Below the pieces are notes generated by a model. It was given only the letters and a program-made list of their open reading frames with translations, was not told where the DNA came from and did no database searches. DNA of 25,339 nucleotides, from contig JAEDEK010000013.1 of assembly GCA_016293365.1 (NCBI GenBank), positions 1 to 25,339 on the forward strand. Reading direction: 5' to 3'. The number at the start of each line of letters is the position of its first letter. Position 1 is the first letter of the stretch. Below, one piece after another: positions 7,751 to 14,747 of this stretch. The position numbers and the translations under genes are program-made. The DNA comes from Bulleidia sp. Its GTDB lineage: Bacteria; Bacillota_I; Bacilli_A; Erysipelotrichales; Erysipelotrichaceae.

Positions 7751-8491
7751 TCATCTTTCTTCCATTCGCAGAAATTCTCTTGTTCTTTCGTTTTTCGGAT
7801 TTTCAAAGAAGGTATGCGCATCCCCTTCTTCCACAATCACACCATGTTCCATGAAGATAACATGATTGGATACATTTCTGGCAAATCCCATTTCATGTGT
7901 GACAACAATCATTGTCATACCTTCCTCTGCCAGTTTCTTCATAACTCCAAGTACTTCACCGATCAACTCAGGATCAAGCGCACTTGTTGGTTCATCAAAG
8001 AAGATGATTTCCGGATTACCGGCAAGTGCACGGGCGATTGCAACTCTTTGCTGCTGACCACCGGAAAGCTGTGAAGGATAATAGGATGCACGATCTTTCA
8101 TTCCGACTTTTTCCAGCAGTTCCATACCGATCTGTTCCGCCTGTTTTTTCGGTATTTTTCCAGCTGTAATCAGTCCCAGCGTCACATTTTCCAGTGCCGT
8201 TTTATTGATGAACAGATTATAGTTCTGAAACACAAAACCCGTATGTCTGCGGAACTGTGCAATCAGTTTATGATCCGTATTGGAAAGATCATACTGTTCG
8301 TCCCCAAACCGCATTGTTCCCTGATCTGCCGTTTCCAGATAGTTGATACAACGAAGCAGGGTCGTCTTCCCAGAACCGGATGGTCCAAGGATCGCAACCA
8401 CGTCGCCTTTGTTGACCTTCAGATCAACGCCATTCAGGATATGCGCATCCCCGAATGATTTATGTATTCCATGTATTTCCAGCATTGCCAT
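7751..8491 (-). CDS. Polar amino-acid ABC transporter ATP-binding protein (GlnQ/HisP-like)
   Basis: 246 residues, the standard length for GlnQ-type ATPases. Walker A GPSGSGKTT (36-44), Q89, signature LSGGQQQRVAIARAL (142-156), Walker B IIFFDEP (162-168) and switch histidine H199 are complete. It pairs with the adjacent HisM-type permease and family 3 lipoprotein to drive amino-acid import. The gene starts two bases after the permease stop; AAGGTG, inside the permease's last codons, is the ribosome binding site, so translation is coupled. The first ATG (8491) is preferred over the one two codons later because of that spacing. Confidence 0.92.
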   Translation of the reverse strand: MAMLEIHGIHKSFGDAHILNGVDLKVNKGDVVAILGPSGSGKTTLLRCINYLETADQGTMRFGDEQYDLSNTDHKLIAQFRRHTGFVFQNYNLFINKTALENVTLGLITAGKIPKKQAEQIGMELLEKVGMKDRASYYPSQLSGGQQQRVAIARALAGNPEIIFFDEPTSALDPELIGEVLGVMKKLAEEGMTMIVVTHEMGFARNVSNHVIFMEHGVIVEEGDAHTFFENPKNERTREFLRMEER

Positions 8492-8493
8492 GA

Positions 8494-9174
8494 TTACACC
8501 TTCTTCACATCATAATAGCTGAGTTTCTTCTCTCCCCAGCTCTGTATCCATGTCAATACTGTACAGAAAATCAGATATACAAGCGCAACTTCCAGATACA
8601 GCTGCATGAAACGGTAAGTTCTTCCTGCGATCCTTTCCGTTATCATGAACATCTCCACAACTGTTATATTCGCCGCAAGCGATGTATCTTTGACAAGGGA
8701 AATCAGATTATTGAACAAAGATGGAAAAGCGGTTCTGAATGCCTGAGGCAGAACGACATGAAACATGATCTGCATGTAACTCATGCCGCTGCAGTATCCG
8801 GCTTCAAACTGCCCTTTGGAAACTCCTTCAATAGATCCCCTGACTGTTTCAGCACAATAAGCTCCTGTATTCAAAGAAAAAACAATTACCGCTGCAGTTA
8901 CCGCACTGATCTTAATGCCGATTGACTGCATCCCAAAATACATGATAAACAGCTGTACCAGCATTGGTGTTCCGCGGAATATCCATATATAAAACTGCAC
9001 AATTCTTCTGATCACAGGAATTCCGGCATACTGAATCATGGCACATGCTACTGCGATGATCATCGCAAACAGAAAAGAAACAAGTGCCAGTGGAATCGTT
9101 GCCGTGATTCCAGCCATGAACATCTTCGGAAAAGATTCCATTGCCAATGTGATCACTTCATTCCAGTTAATCAT
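8494..9174 (-). CDS. Polar amino-acid ABC transporter permease (HisM-like)
   Basis: 226 residues with about five membrane helices. The VLPQAFRTAFPSLFNN segment is the EAA loop that docks the ATPase, and the helix pattern GITATIPLALVSFLFAMIIAVACAM at the N-terminus is the usual first helix of the His/Glu/Gln/Arg permease family. ATG 9174 has GGGAGG at the right distance; the longer open frame to 9201 would begin inside the -10 box of the promoter and is rejected. First gene of the three-gene importer operon. The full importer would contain two permease subunits, here probably a homodimer since only one gene is present. Confidence 0.9.
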   Translation of the reverse strand: MINWNEVITLAMESFPKMFMAGITATIPLALVSFLFAMIIAVACAMIQYAGIPVIRRIVQFYIWIFRGTPMLVQLFIMYFGMQSIGIKISAVTAAVIVFSLNTGAYCAETVRGSIEGVSKGQFEAGYCSGMSYMQIMFHVVLPQAFRTAFPSLFNNLISLVKDTSLAANITVVEMFMITERIAGRTYRFMQLYLEVALVYLIFCTVLTWIQSWGEKKLSYYDVKKV

Positions 9175-9196
9175 AACTTCCTCCCTGATCCCTATC

Positions 9197-9225
9197 ATCA
9201 TACGCTTTCCTGTACTTCATCGCAA
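9197..9225 (-). promoter_or_regulatory. Promoter of the amino-acid ABC operon
   Basis: TTGCGA (9220-9225), 17 bases, TATGAT (9197-9202). Initiation near 9190 gives a short leader that still holds the GGGAGG site of the permease gene. Confidence 0.65.
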
Positions 9226-9250
9226 TTTCTGTGCACAAGTACTCTAGCAC

Positions 9251-9266
9251 CTGAAGTCAGCTTCAG
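9251..9266 (-). repeat. Perfect inverted repeat upstream of the amino-acid ABC promoter
   Basis: CTGAAG and CTTCAG separated by TCAG form a six-base-pair dyad centred about 68 bases upstream of the predicted start. No T-run follows on the minus strand, so an operator is more likely than a terminator, but it could be chance. Confidence 0.35.
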
Positions 9267-9281
9267 TTCAAGTAAAAATCA

Positions 9282-9309
9282 GAAGAAAAGGCAGAAAACA
9301 TATTCCGCC
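9282..9309 (-). terminator. Rho-independent terminator of the chorismate mutase gene
   Basis: On the minus strand GGCGGAA pairs with TTCTGCC (one G-U) around a six-base loop, followed by TTTTCTTC; it begins nine bases after the chorismate mutase stop. Confidence 0.7.
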
Positions 9310-9317
9310 CATTCAGC

Positions 9318-9593
9318 TCACTGTTCTTCCTGAATCTGCTTCTGGTATTCCTTTGAAAGCAGCAGCAGTTCTTCATACCACACTTTGAAATACTCACGGA
9401 TATCTTCGTCCTGAATCAGAGCGGTATTCTTTCTGGTGATCTCAGCTTCTCTGCCACTGTTAAGAATCGGAAGTCTGTTCTCAATCTTATATTCGATTAC
9501 ATCCTTTACAATTTCAAATCTTTTTTCAAACAGTTCAGCGATCTGACGGTCAATCACGTCAATCTTTTTTCTGTCTTCATCTAACCTGGACAT
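9318..9593 (-). CDS. Stand-alone chorismate mutase (AroQ type)
   Basis: 91 residues, all helical, the size of a single AroQ (CM_2) domain. It converts chorismate to prephenate for phenylalanine and tyrosine synthesis. Compared with the E. coli enzyme, R8, R25, K36, R48 and E49 fall at the active-site positions, and S80/Q84 in the last helix match the conserved Ser/Gln pair with a one-residue offset; the usual Asp before R48 is Asn45. ATG 9593 has a strong AGGAGGAG site; the frame is open to 9641 but without a binding site and across the -10 box. Monocistronic with its own terminator and no other shikimate gene nearby, which is odd. Cytoplasmic, probably a domain-swapped dimer. Confidence 0.87.
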   Translation of the reverse strand: MSRLDEDRKKIDVIDRQIAELFEKRFEIVKDVIEYKIENRLPILNSGREAEITRKNTALIQDEDIREYFKVWYEELLLLSKEYQKQIQEEQ

Positions 9594-9620
9594 GATTCTC
9601 CTCCTGGTTCCTGTCCTTCT

Positions 9621-9650
9621 ATTATATGCAACTTTTTTCATTTTTTGTTA
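9621..9650 (-). promoter_or_regulatory. Promoter of the chorismate mutase gene
   Basis: A consensus TATAAT (9621-9626) with a poor -35 (TAACAA, 9645-9650, 18-base spacer) in an AT-rich tract. Initiation near 9614 leaves a short leader with the GGAGGAG site. Confidence 0.5.
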
Positions 9651-9695
9651 CATTTTTTATTACAGTTGTTGTACTTTTCTTGTTTCCTGTCGTAT

Positions 9696-9720
9696 TTTCA
9701 TGAAACAAGTATGCTAAAAT
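9696..9720 (+). promoter_or_regulatory. Extended -10 promoter with palindrome ahead of the ATP-grasp gene
   Basis: TGCTAAAAT (9712-9720) is an extended -10 element 32 bases before the ATG; no good -35 is visible. A perfect palindrome TTTCATGAAA (9696-9705) sits where the spacer would be, a repressor-like position. The same palindrome occurs in the flavodoxin promoter at 5912-5921. Confidence 0.5.
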
Positions 9721-9752
9721 GACGAAAACAGTAAATAAGAGGGAGAAATAGT

Positions 9753-10961
9753 ATGGGAAAGAACTTTGTTTTCATATCACCGACTTTTCCAAGGAATTAT
9801 TACCAGTTTCCACTTGCATGGAAAAACTATGGAGGTAATTCACTCTGTATCGGTGAAGACAGCTGGGAATCACTGTCCCCTGAGCTGAAGGCTGCCTGTA
9901 CAGAGTATTATCAGGTCGGATCAATGGAAAACTATGATGAGATGTACAGTGCAGTTGCATGGTTTGCTCACAAATATGGAAAAATTGACTGGCTGGAATC
10001 CAACAACGAATACTGGCTGGAACAGGATGCACGCCTGAGAACTGACTTTAACATCACATCCGGTGACAAGACTGAATCCGTCATGCGCTTTAAGACAAAA
10101 GCCAACATGAAGGAATACTATAAGAAGGCAGGCGTACCGGTCGCAAGATATCATCTGACAACAACTTATGAAGATGGTAAAAAGTTTGTTGATGAAGTCG
10201 GATATCCTTTAATTGTAAAGCCGAACGGAGGTGTCGGAGCTGCTGCCACATGGAAGATCAAGAATGAAGAGATGCTGAAAGATTTCTACAATCAGGATCT
10301 GCCATGTCAGTACATCATGGAAGAATTCGTTCCTGGTAACATCGTATCCTTTGATGGTATCGTTGATCAGGACAACAATATCGTCTTCAAGACATCTCAT
10401 TCCTTCCCGGATCCGATCATGGATATCGTTAACGGGCAGAGCGAATGCTGGTACTACAGTGAACGTGTCATCCCTGAAGATCTGGATCGTATCGGCGAAG
10501 CTGTCATTCATGCTTTTGATGTCCGTGGCCGCTTCTTCCATACAGAATATTTCAGACTGTATGAAGATAAGAAAGGTCTTGGTAAGAAGGGTGATATCGT
10601 AGGTCTTGAAGTCAATATGCGTCCTCCGGGAGGATTTACACCGGATATGATGAACTTCGCCAACGACATCAATGTCTATGACATCTATGCGCAGATGGCA
10701 ATGTTCAATTCTGTTACATACAATCAGGAACGTCCATATTTCTGTTTCTATATCGGCAGACGTGATGGCATGAAATATGCAAACGATGATGCCGCAATGT
10801 ACGCAAAGTACGGCAATAACATCGTCATGCATTCCCGTATGCCTGAACTGTTCTCTGCAGCTATGGGTAATGAATTCTATGTTGCACGCTTTGCGGATAA
10901 AGAAGATGGCATGAAGTTCATGCAGGACGTATACGAAAAGGTTAAAGAGGTGAACGAATGA
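9753..10961 (+). CDS. ATP-grasp domain ligase of unknown substrate
   Basis: 402 residues. Residues 1-110 form the pre-ATP-grasp (Rossmann-like) region; MRFKTKANMKEYYKKAGVPVARYHL (111-135) starts the ATP-grasp fold. K156 in VKPNGGVGAAA is the nucleotide-binding lysine with a glycine loop, MEEFVPGN (189-196) supplies the hinge acids, and EVNMRPPGG (286-294) has the E-N-R set that holds Mg-ATP. Such enzymes join a carboxylate to an amine or thiol through an acyl-phosphate. GGGAG precedes ATG 9753. Its stop overlaps the start of the esterase gene as ATGA, so both proteins are made together. The substrates are unknown; peptide, amino-acid conjugate or cell-wall precursor chemistry are all possible. 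Confidence 0.85.
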   Translation: MGKNFVFISPTFPRNYYQFPLAWKNYGGNSLCIGEDSWESLSPELKAACTEYYQVGSMENYDEMYSAVAWFAHKYGKIDWLESNNEYWLEQDARLRTDFNITSGDKTESVMRFKTKANMKEYYKKAGVPVARYHLTTTYEDGKKFVDEVGYPLIVKPNGGVGAAATWKIKNEEMLKDFYNQDLPCQYIMEEFVPGNIVSFDGIVDQDNNIVFKTSHSFPDPIMDIVNGQSECWYYSERVIPEDLDRIGEAVIHAFDVRGRFFHTEYFRLYEDKKGLGKKGDIVGLEVNMRPPGGFTPDMMNFANDINVYDIYAQMAMFNSVTYNQERPYFCFYIGRRDGMKYANDDAAMYAKYGNNIVMHSRMPELFSAAMGNEFYVARFADKEDGMKFMQDVYEKVKEVNE

Positions 10962-11713
10962 AGGTAGAGTACTATAAGGAATATTCCAACAATCTGGGAC
11001 GTGACATGGAATTCAAAGTCTATGGTCACGCGGGCAGACCATTTCTTGTCTTCCCATGCCAGGATGGCCGTTTTTTTGACTATGAAAACATGGGCATGAT
11101 TGATGCCGCTAAAGATTTTATCGAAAGCGGACGTATCCAGATGTTCTGCTGTGACAGTAATGACCTGGCTTCCTGGTCTTCCAAAAGCTGGGATAACAGA
11201 GCTCGTATTGAACAGCAGGAAGCTTATGTACGCTACATCACAAATGAACTTGCTCCACGTGTGTTTGATATCAATGCAGAAGCAAATGGTGGTGTGTATG
11301 CCGATGGCATCATGACAACAGGCAATTCCATGGGTGGTACACATGCCCTCAATTTCCTGTTACGCAGACCTGATATCTTTGCAGGATGCATTGCACTGTC
11401 CGGGGCATATAATGCACGGGAATTCTTCCCTGACTACTTTGATGATCTTGTCTATGCAAACTCTCCGGTTGATTATATCGAAGGTATGCCATATGATCAT
11501 CCATATGTTGAGATGTACCGTAACCGTCAGATCATCGTATGCTGTGGAAGAGGCGCATGGGAAAATCCGATGCAGGAAGATTCACAACGAATGAAGGAAC
11601 TGTTTGAACACAAGAACATCCCGGCATGGGTTGATTTCTGGGGTTCAGATGTATGCCATGACTGGCCTTGGTGGAAAAAGCAGCTGCCTTACTATTTGAA
11701 TTTTGTATGCTGA
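10958..11713 (+). CDS. Alpha/beta-hydrolase, esterase D-like
   Basis: 251 residues. GNSMGG (122-127) is the nucleophile elbow with catalytic S124, and H234 in GSDVCHDWPWWKKQL is the likely catalytic histidine; the acid is probably in the region 180-232 but I cannot pick it. The fold matches the PF00756 esterase family (GRPFLVFPCQDGRFFDYENMGM near the N-terminus, DIFAGCIALSGAYN at 139-152). No signal peptide, so it should work in the cytoplasm, unlike mycolyl-transferase relatives. It overlaps the ATP-grasp ligase gene by four bases and is followed by a strong terminator. Coupled production suggests it hydrolyses or transfers an acyl group on the ligase's substrate or product. Substrate unknown. 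Confidence 0.83.
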   Translation: MKVEYYKEYSNNLGRDMEFKVYGHAGRPFLVFPCQDGRFFDYENMGMIDAAKDFIESGRIQMFCCDSNDLASWSSKSWDNRARIEQQEAYVRYITNELAPRVFDINAEANGGVYADGIMTTGNSMGGTHALNFLLRRPDIFAGCIALSGAYNAREFFPDYFDDLVYANSPVDYIEGMPYDHPYVEMYRNRQIIVCCGRGAWENPMQEDSQRMKELFEHKNIPAWVDFWGSDVCHDWPWWKKQLPYYLNFVC

Positions 11714-11718
11714 TATGG

Positions 11719-11744
11719 GCTGTCAGATTTCTGACAGCTTTTTT
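11719..11744 (+). terminator. Rho-independent terminator of the ligase-esterase operon
   Basis: GCTGTCAG pairs perfectly with CTGACAGC around ATTT, followed by six T. Starts six bases after the esterase stop. Confidence 0.9.
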
Positions 11745-11760
11745 ATATCCAGTGTATAAT
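11731..11760 (+). promoter_or_regulatory. Candidate promoter of the CPBP protease gene
   Basis: TATAAT (11755-11760) lies 17 bases before ATG 11778. The best -35 is CTGACA (11731-11736, 18-base spacer), which is the 3' arm of the preceding terminator hairpin. Confidence 0.5.
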
Positions 11761-11777
11761 GGTCCTGGAGATCAATC

Positions 11778-12449
11778 ATGACAAAGTGGCTTAAAAACAG
11801 TATTTCCTTCCGTTATTTCCTTCCATGGCTGATGGTTACATTGGCTGATGTCTTTGCCGTTCTGCTTTCCTATGCATTCCATTTTTCACTTGGATGGGCA
11901 ATCTGTTTTTCTTCCATGATCAGCTGTATTTTCCTGTATTTTTTCCTGAAAAACGACATCAGAAAGGAACCTTCAATCCCACTGGAAAATTCATTCAAAA
12001 CGGTGCTCCTGTATCTTCCGGTTCTGTTTCTGGCAAATGGACTGACTGGTATGCTGGTGGATGCGATACAGCAGGGACTGCTGAATGCCGGTATGCTTCA
12101 GGCTTCTGACCTGCAGACCACAAATCAGGCAGTCATTGATATGCTGTATTCCGAAAACATGATCCCCGTCGCAATTTCCTGTCTGCTTGCCGGATACAGT
12201 GAAGAACTGGTCTATCGGTATTCCACATACCATATGTTCCATCATCCCAAAGCCGCATTCTTTCTTTCCTGGTTCTTTTTCGGATATGCTCACGTTTCCT
12301 TTTCTTCCATTACATCTGTGATTTCCGGAATCACCTACTTTACAATGTCCTTCATTCTGACCTATGTGTATCATCGCCATCGCGATATACGGGCAAACAT
12401 ACTTCTTCACGCATCCATGAACGCCATTGCGCTTATGATGATGAGTTGA
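11778..12449 (+). CDS. CPBP-family intramembrane metalloprotease
   Basis: 223 residues with about six membrane helices. The CAAX-protease/bacteriocin-processing (Abi, PF02517) motifs are in order: SEELVYRY (141-148, the EExxxR motif), FFGYAH (168-172 with H172) and HASMN (211-215, HxxxN). These residues bind the catalytic metal inside the membrane. GGAG eight bases upstream supports ATG 11778. It has its own promoter after the ligase-esterase terminator, so it is not clearly part of that operon. Family members process prenylated or bacteriocin-like peptides, or act in anti-sigma-factor release; nothing near tells which. No bacteriocin precursor is visible next to it. Confidence 0.88.
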   Translation: MTKWLKNSISFRYFLPWLMVTLADVFAVLLSYAFHFSLGWAICFSSMISCIFLYFFLKNDIRKEPSIPLENSFKTVLLYLPVLFLANGLTGMLVDAIQQGLLNAGMLQASDLQTTNQAVIDMLYSENMIPVAISCLLAGYSEELVYRYSTYHMFHHPKAAFFLSWFFFGYAHVSFSSITSVISGITYFTMSFILTYVYHRHRDIRANILLHASMNAIALMMMS

Positions 12450-12461
12450 GTTCAGATCATC

Positions 12462-12489
12462 TTGCATTTATATCTGATTCTGTTAGAAT
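12462..12489 (+). promoter_or_regulatory. Promoter of tRNA-Leu
   Basis: TTGCAT (12462-12467), 16 bases, TAGAAT (12484-12489) with a TG one base before it (extended -10). Initiation near 12496 is a few bases ahead of the tRNA 5' end. Confidence 0.7.
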
Positions 12490-12499
12490 AAATGGTACT

Positions 12500-12580
12500 G
12501 CGGGCGTGGTGAAACTGGCAGACACGTCAGATTTAGGATCTGATGCCTTCGGTGTGCAGGTTCGAGTCCTGTCGCCCGCA
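12500..12580 (+). tRNA. tRNA-Leu, anticodon UAG
   Basis: Acceptor stem GCGGGCG/CGCCCGC with discriminator A (12580), D-arm with GGTGAAACTGG, anticodon stem TCAGA/TCTGA around loop TTTAGGA giving anticodon TAG, a long variable arm (TGCCTTCGGTGT) as in class II tRNAs, and a T-arm with TTCGAGT. It reads CUN leucine codons. The 3' CCA is not encoded (CGA follows). Confidence 0.95.
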
Positions 12581-12585
12581 CGAAG

Positions 12586-12622
12586 AAAACCGGATTGTTT
12601 CGAACAACCCGGTTTTTGTTTT
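12586..12622. terminator. Bidirectional terminator between tRNA-Leu and the MATE gene
   Basis: AAAACCGG and CCGGTTTT, with an inner TTGTT/AACAA pair and one mismatch, form a long hairpin. T-runs flank both sides (TTTTTGTTTTTT on plus, TTTTCTTC on minus), so it can end both convergent transcripts. Confidence 0.85.
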
Positions 12623-13951
12623 TTACACTCCTTCTTTCATCGGATTCTGCCAGATCAGCAGACCGACAGCGATCAATGCACTGATCAGATCTGCTGCAGG
12701 CTGACTCATGATGACACCCTGATATCCAAATAGAGATGCGCACACAACAATCACGACAAGGAACACAATTCCCTGCCTGCTGATGGAAAGAACAAACGAT
12801 GGTAATACCTTCCCCGTTGCCTGAAACAGAACTGTCAACAGCTGTACAATACCGATACAGACTGTACCACTCAACTGCCAGCGGAGCATCTGGGAACCTG
12901 CCTGAATCAAAGCGGAATCTTTCAGGAAAATACCGATAACAACCGGAGAAGCAACAGACAGAATCAGTGTGATCATAACAGCCAGAAAGAAGAGAAAACC
13001 AAAGGTAAAGCGCACCAGTTTATTCAGTTCTTTTTTCATTCGTGCACCATACAGGTAGCCGAATACCGGTACACCCCCAAATGAGAAACCAACAATGATC
13101 AGAGTTGCAATCATCGTAATCTTCATTACAACACCCATTGCGGCAATTCTGTCATTCCCATATGGCAGCAGATACTGGTTAACCAGAATCACAGCAGCAC
13201 TCTGCATCAGATTGCTTAAAGCTGCTGTACCGCCGATTCCAAAAAGCTGGCGTAGTTCTGCAGCAGATACAGAACAGTCGGAAATCCTCAGTGACAGGCC
13301 CTGTGTTCTTTTTCTGACTATATAAAGGTAAAACAGAACAGAACTGCAGTATCCAATAATTGTTGCGACTGCCGCACCCATGGCTCCCATTCCAAAATAT
13401 GAAATCAGGATCGGATCGAGAATGATATTGACGACCGCACCGATGACAGTACCCATCATTGACTCCTTCGCAAGTCCTTCACATCGGATCAGGTTCTGAT
13501 GCACAAAGCTGACCACCATGACCGGTGCGCCGAGTGCCAGCACAGAATAATAGCTGTATGCATGAGGTAATGTATCTGCATCTCCTCCAAGAAGCCTCAA
13601 AACCGGGGCCGAGAACAGTGTCAGCATCAATCCCAGCACAAAACCTGTACCGATTGCACCATAGAAGCTGAACGCACTGATACGTTTTGTACCATCGGTA
13701 TTGTGTTCCCCAAGCATTCTTGAAATCAGTGAACTTCCACCCTGACCATAGATGTTCCCAAATCCCATCAATGCTGTAAATACAGGTGCACACAAAGATA
13801 CCCCGGCAATCAAATCCGTATTCTGCGTCCCTGCGATAAAAAATGTATCAGCCAGATTATAGACAAGTGTGACAATCAGACCAAGTACAACCGGCAGTGC
13901 CATCTTGAAATAACTTTTATACAGATGTTCTGTATCAAAAACATGATTCAT
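12623..13951 (-). CDS. MATE-family efflux transporter
   Basis: 442 residues with twelve predicted membrane helices in two related halves, as in Na+- or H+-driven multidrug and toxin extrusion pumps: ALPVVLGLIVTLVYNLADTFFIAG at the first helix is typical of the DinF/NorM-like MatE fold, and FGGVPVFGYLYGAR lies in the second half. I chose ATG 13951, which has AAGGTGG eight bases upstream; the ATG at 13975 lies at the -10 box, upstream of the predicted transcription start, and the GTG at 14017 lies in the operator palindrome. Divergent from a Crp/Fnr-type regulator with the operator between them. The exported compound is unknown. Ends in the bidirectional terminator shared with tRNA-Leu. Confidence 0.9.
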   Translation of the reverse strand: MNHVFDTEHLYKSYFKMALPVVLGLIVTLVYNLADTFFIAGTQNTDLIAGVSLCAPVFTALMGFGNIYGQGGSSLISRMLGEHNTDGTKRISAFSFYGAIGTGFVLGLMLTLFSAPVLRLLGGDADTLPHAYSYYSVLALGAPVMVVSFVHQNLIRCEGLAKESMMGTVIGAVVNIILDPILISYFGMGAMGAAVATIIGYCSSVLFYLYIVRKRTQGLSLRISDCSVSAAELRQLFGIGGTAALSNLMQSAAVILVNQYLLPYGNDRIAAMGVVMKITMIATLIIVGFSFGGVPVFGYLYGARMKKELNKLVRFTFGFLFFLAVMITLILSVASPVVIGIFLKDSALIQAGSQMLRWQLSGTVCIGIVQLLTVLFQATGKVLPSFVLSISRQGIVFLVVIVVCASLFGYQGVIMSQPAADLISALIAVGLLIWQNPMKEGV

Positions 13952-13975
13952 ATCTTTTTCCACCTTTTCGGCCAT

Positions 13976-13981
13976 ATTATA
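13976..13981 (-). promoter_or_regulatory. -10 box of the MATE promoter
   Basis: Consensus TATAAT with initiation expected near 13969. No -35 is recognisable at 13999-14004 (CATTCT), where the palindrome begins, as in activator-dependent promoters. Confidence 0.6.
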
Positions 13982-14002
13982 GACACATCTGTTGAAATAG
14001 AA

Positions 14003-14018
14003 TGTGCCATATGGCACA
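14003..14018. promoter_or_regulatory. Palindromic operator, likely Crp/Fnr-family regulator binding site
   Basis: TGTGCCATATGGCACA is a perfect 16-bp palindrome with TGTG/CACA ends, the shape of Crp-type sites. Its centre (14010.5) lies 41.5 bases upstream of the predicted MATE start, the class II activator position. For the divergent regulator gene a weak promoter (TTGAAA 13992-13997, CACAAT 14015-14020) would have it between the boxes, fitting autorepression. Binding by the adjacent regulator is inference. Confidence 0.7.
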
Positions 14019-14036
14019 ATGACAACAGAAAAACAT

Positions 14037-14678
14037 ATGAAAGAAATCAGAGATACAGAAAAACTCGAAACAGTTTATCAGTCACAGGCGCATCTGTTCG
14101 GAAAACGGCCTCCTTTTCTGCGTCTTCTCGCTTATGAAAAAGGTGAACTTCTGAACCCTCCGTTTCAGAATCTGGATCAGTTTCTGATTGTGGTGGAAGG
14201 AAATATTGTCATATACAGCCTTTTAGAAGATGGAAGTATCCGCCATCTGTTCAATTCAGAACATGGGATACTGCTTGGTGATATCGAATACAGTGGAAAT
14301 TCAGGTCAGACTCTGTTTATCGAAGCGCAGGAGCACGTTCTTGCACTTTCTATTCCGTTTGCTCAAAACAGAGAAATGCTGGATCAGGACCCTGTTTTTC
14401 TGAAAACTCTGATCCGTTCCCTTTCGGATAAGCTTTCCATCTCTTCCACACTGGACGGCATATCCGGTACACTGCAGGAAAAGGTTCTTGTTTACATGCG
14501 TCAGATTAAGCCCGATCACAGAATCATTTCAATCAATCATACACTGCAGATTCTTCACTGCAGCAGAAGGCAGCTGCAAAGAGTTCTGGCAGATCTGAGC
14601 AGGCAGGGAATCATTATAAAACAGGGACGCGGTCAGTATGTGCTCAGTCAGAATCAGATCCATCCATTACATCAGTAA
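14037..14678 (+). CDS. Crp/Fnr-family transcriptional regulator
   Basis: 213 residues. Residues 25-115 form a cNMP-binding-like beta barrel (FLIVVEGNIVIYSLLEDGSIRHLF), 120-145 a connecting dimer helix, and 148-205 a winged helix with recognition helix CSRRQLQRVLADLSRQG (175-191). The phosphate-binding cassette Arg expected for cAMP binding is missing: the region reads LLGDIEYSGNSGQTLF, so cAMP is unlikely to be the signal. There is no N-terminal cysteine cluster as in Fnr. It resembles the YeiL/PrfA-like branch. ATG 14037 is taken because the upstream GTG (14004) lies in the operator; no clear ribosome binding site precedes it. It likely controls the divergent MATE pump. Signal unknown. Confidence 0.85.
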   Translation: MKEIRDTEKLETVYQSQAHLFGKRPPFLRLLAYEKGELLNPPFQNLDQFLIVVEGNIVIYSLLEDGSIRHLFNSEHGILLGDIEYSGNSGQTLFIEAQEHVLALSIPFAQNREMLDQDPVFLKTLIRSLSDKLSISSTLDGISGTLQEKVLVYMRQIKPDHRIISINHTLQILHCSRRQLQRVLADLSRQGIIIKQGRGQYVLSQNQIHPLHQ

Positions 14679-14699
14679 CTACATGATCCTTTCAATCAG

Positions 14700-14747
14700 A
14701 AAAAAGGAGCATGTCCTGCCGTACTCCAGCAGCCCATGCCCCTTTTT
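14700..14747. terminator. Bidirectional terminator between the regulator and PNPOx genes
   Basis: AAAAAGGAGCATG pairs with CATGCCCCTTTTT (one A-C mismatch), and the loop holds an inner CTGC/GCAG pair. The T-run serves the plus strand and the A-run its mirror, so both convergent genes end here. Confidence 0.8.

Noticed and set aside
10209..10832. 207-residue open frame opposite the ATP-grasp gene
   Set aside because: It lies wholly within a well-supported conserved gene and is an antisense shadow.
13951..14017. Upstream starts of the MATE gene (GTG 14017 and ATG 13975)
   Set aside because: One lies in the palindrome, the other at the -10 box upstream of the predicted transcription start, and neither has a ribosome binding site.
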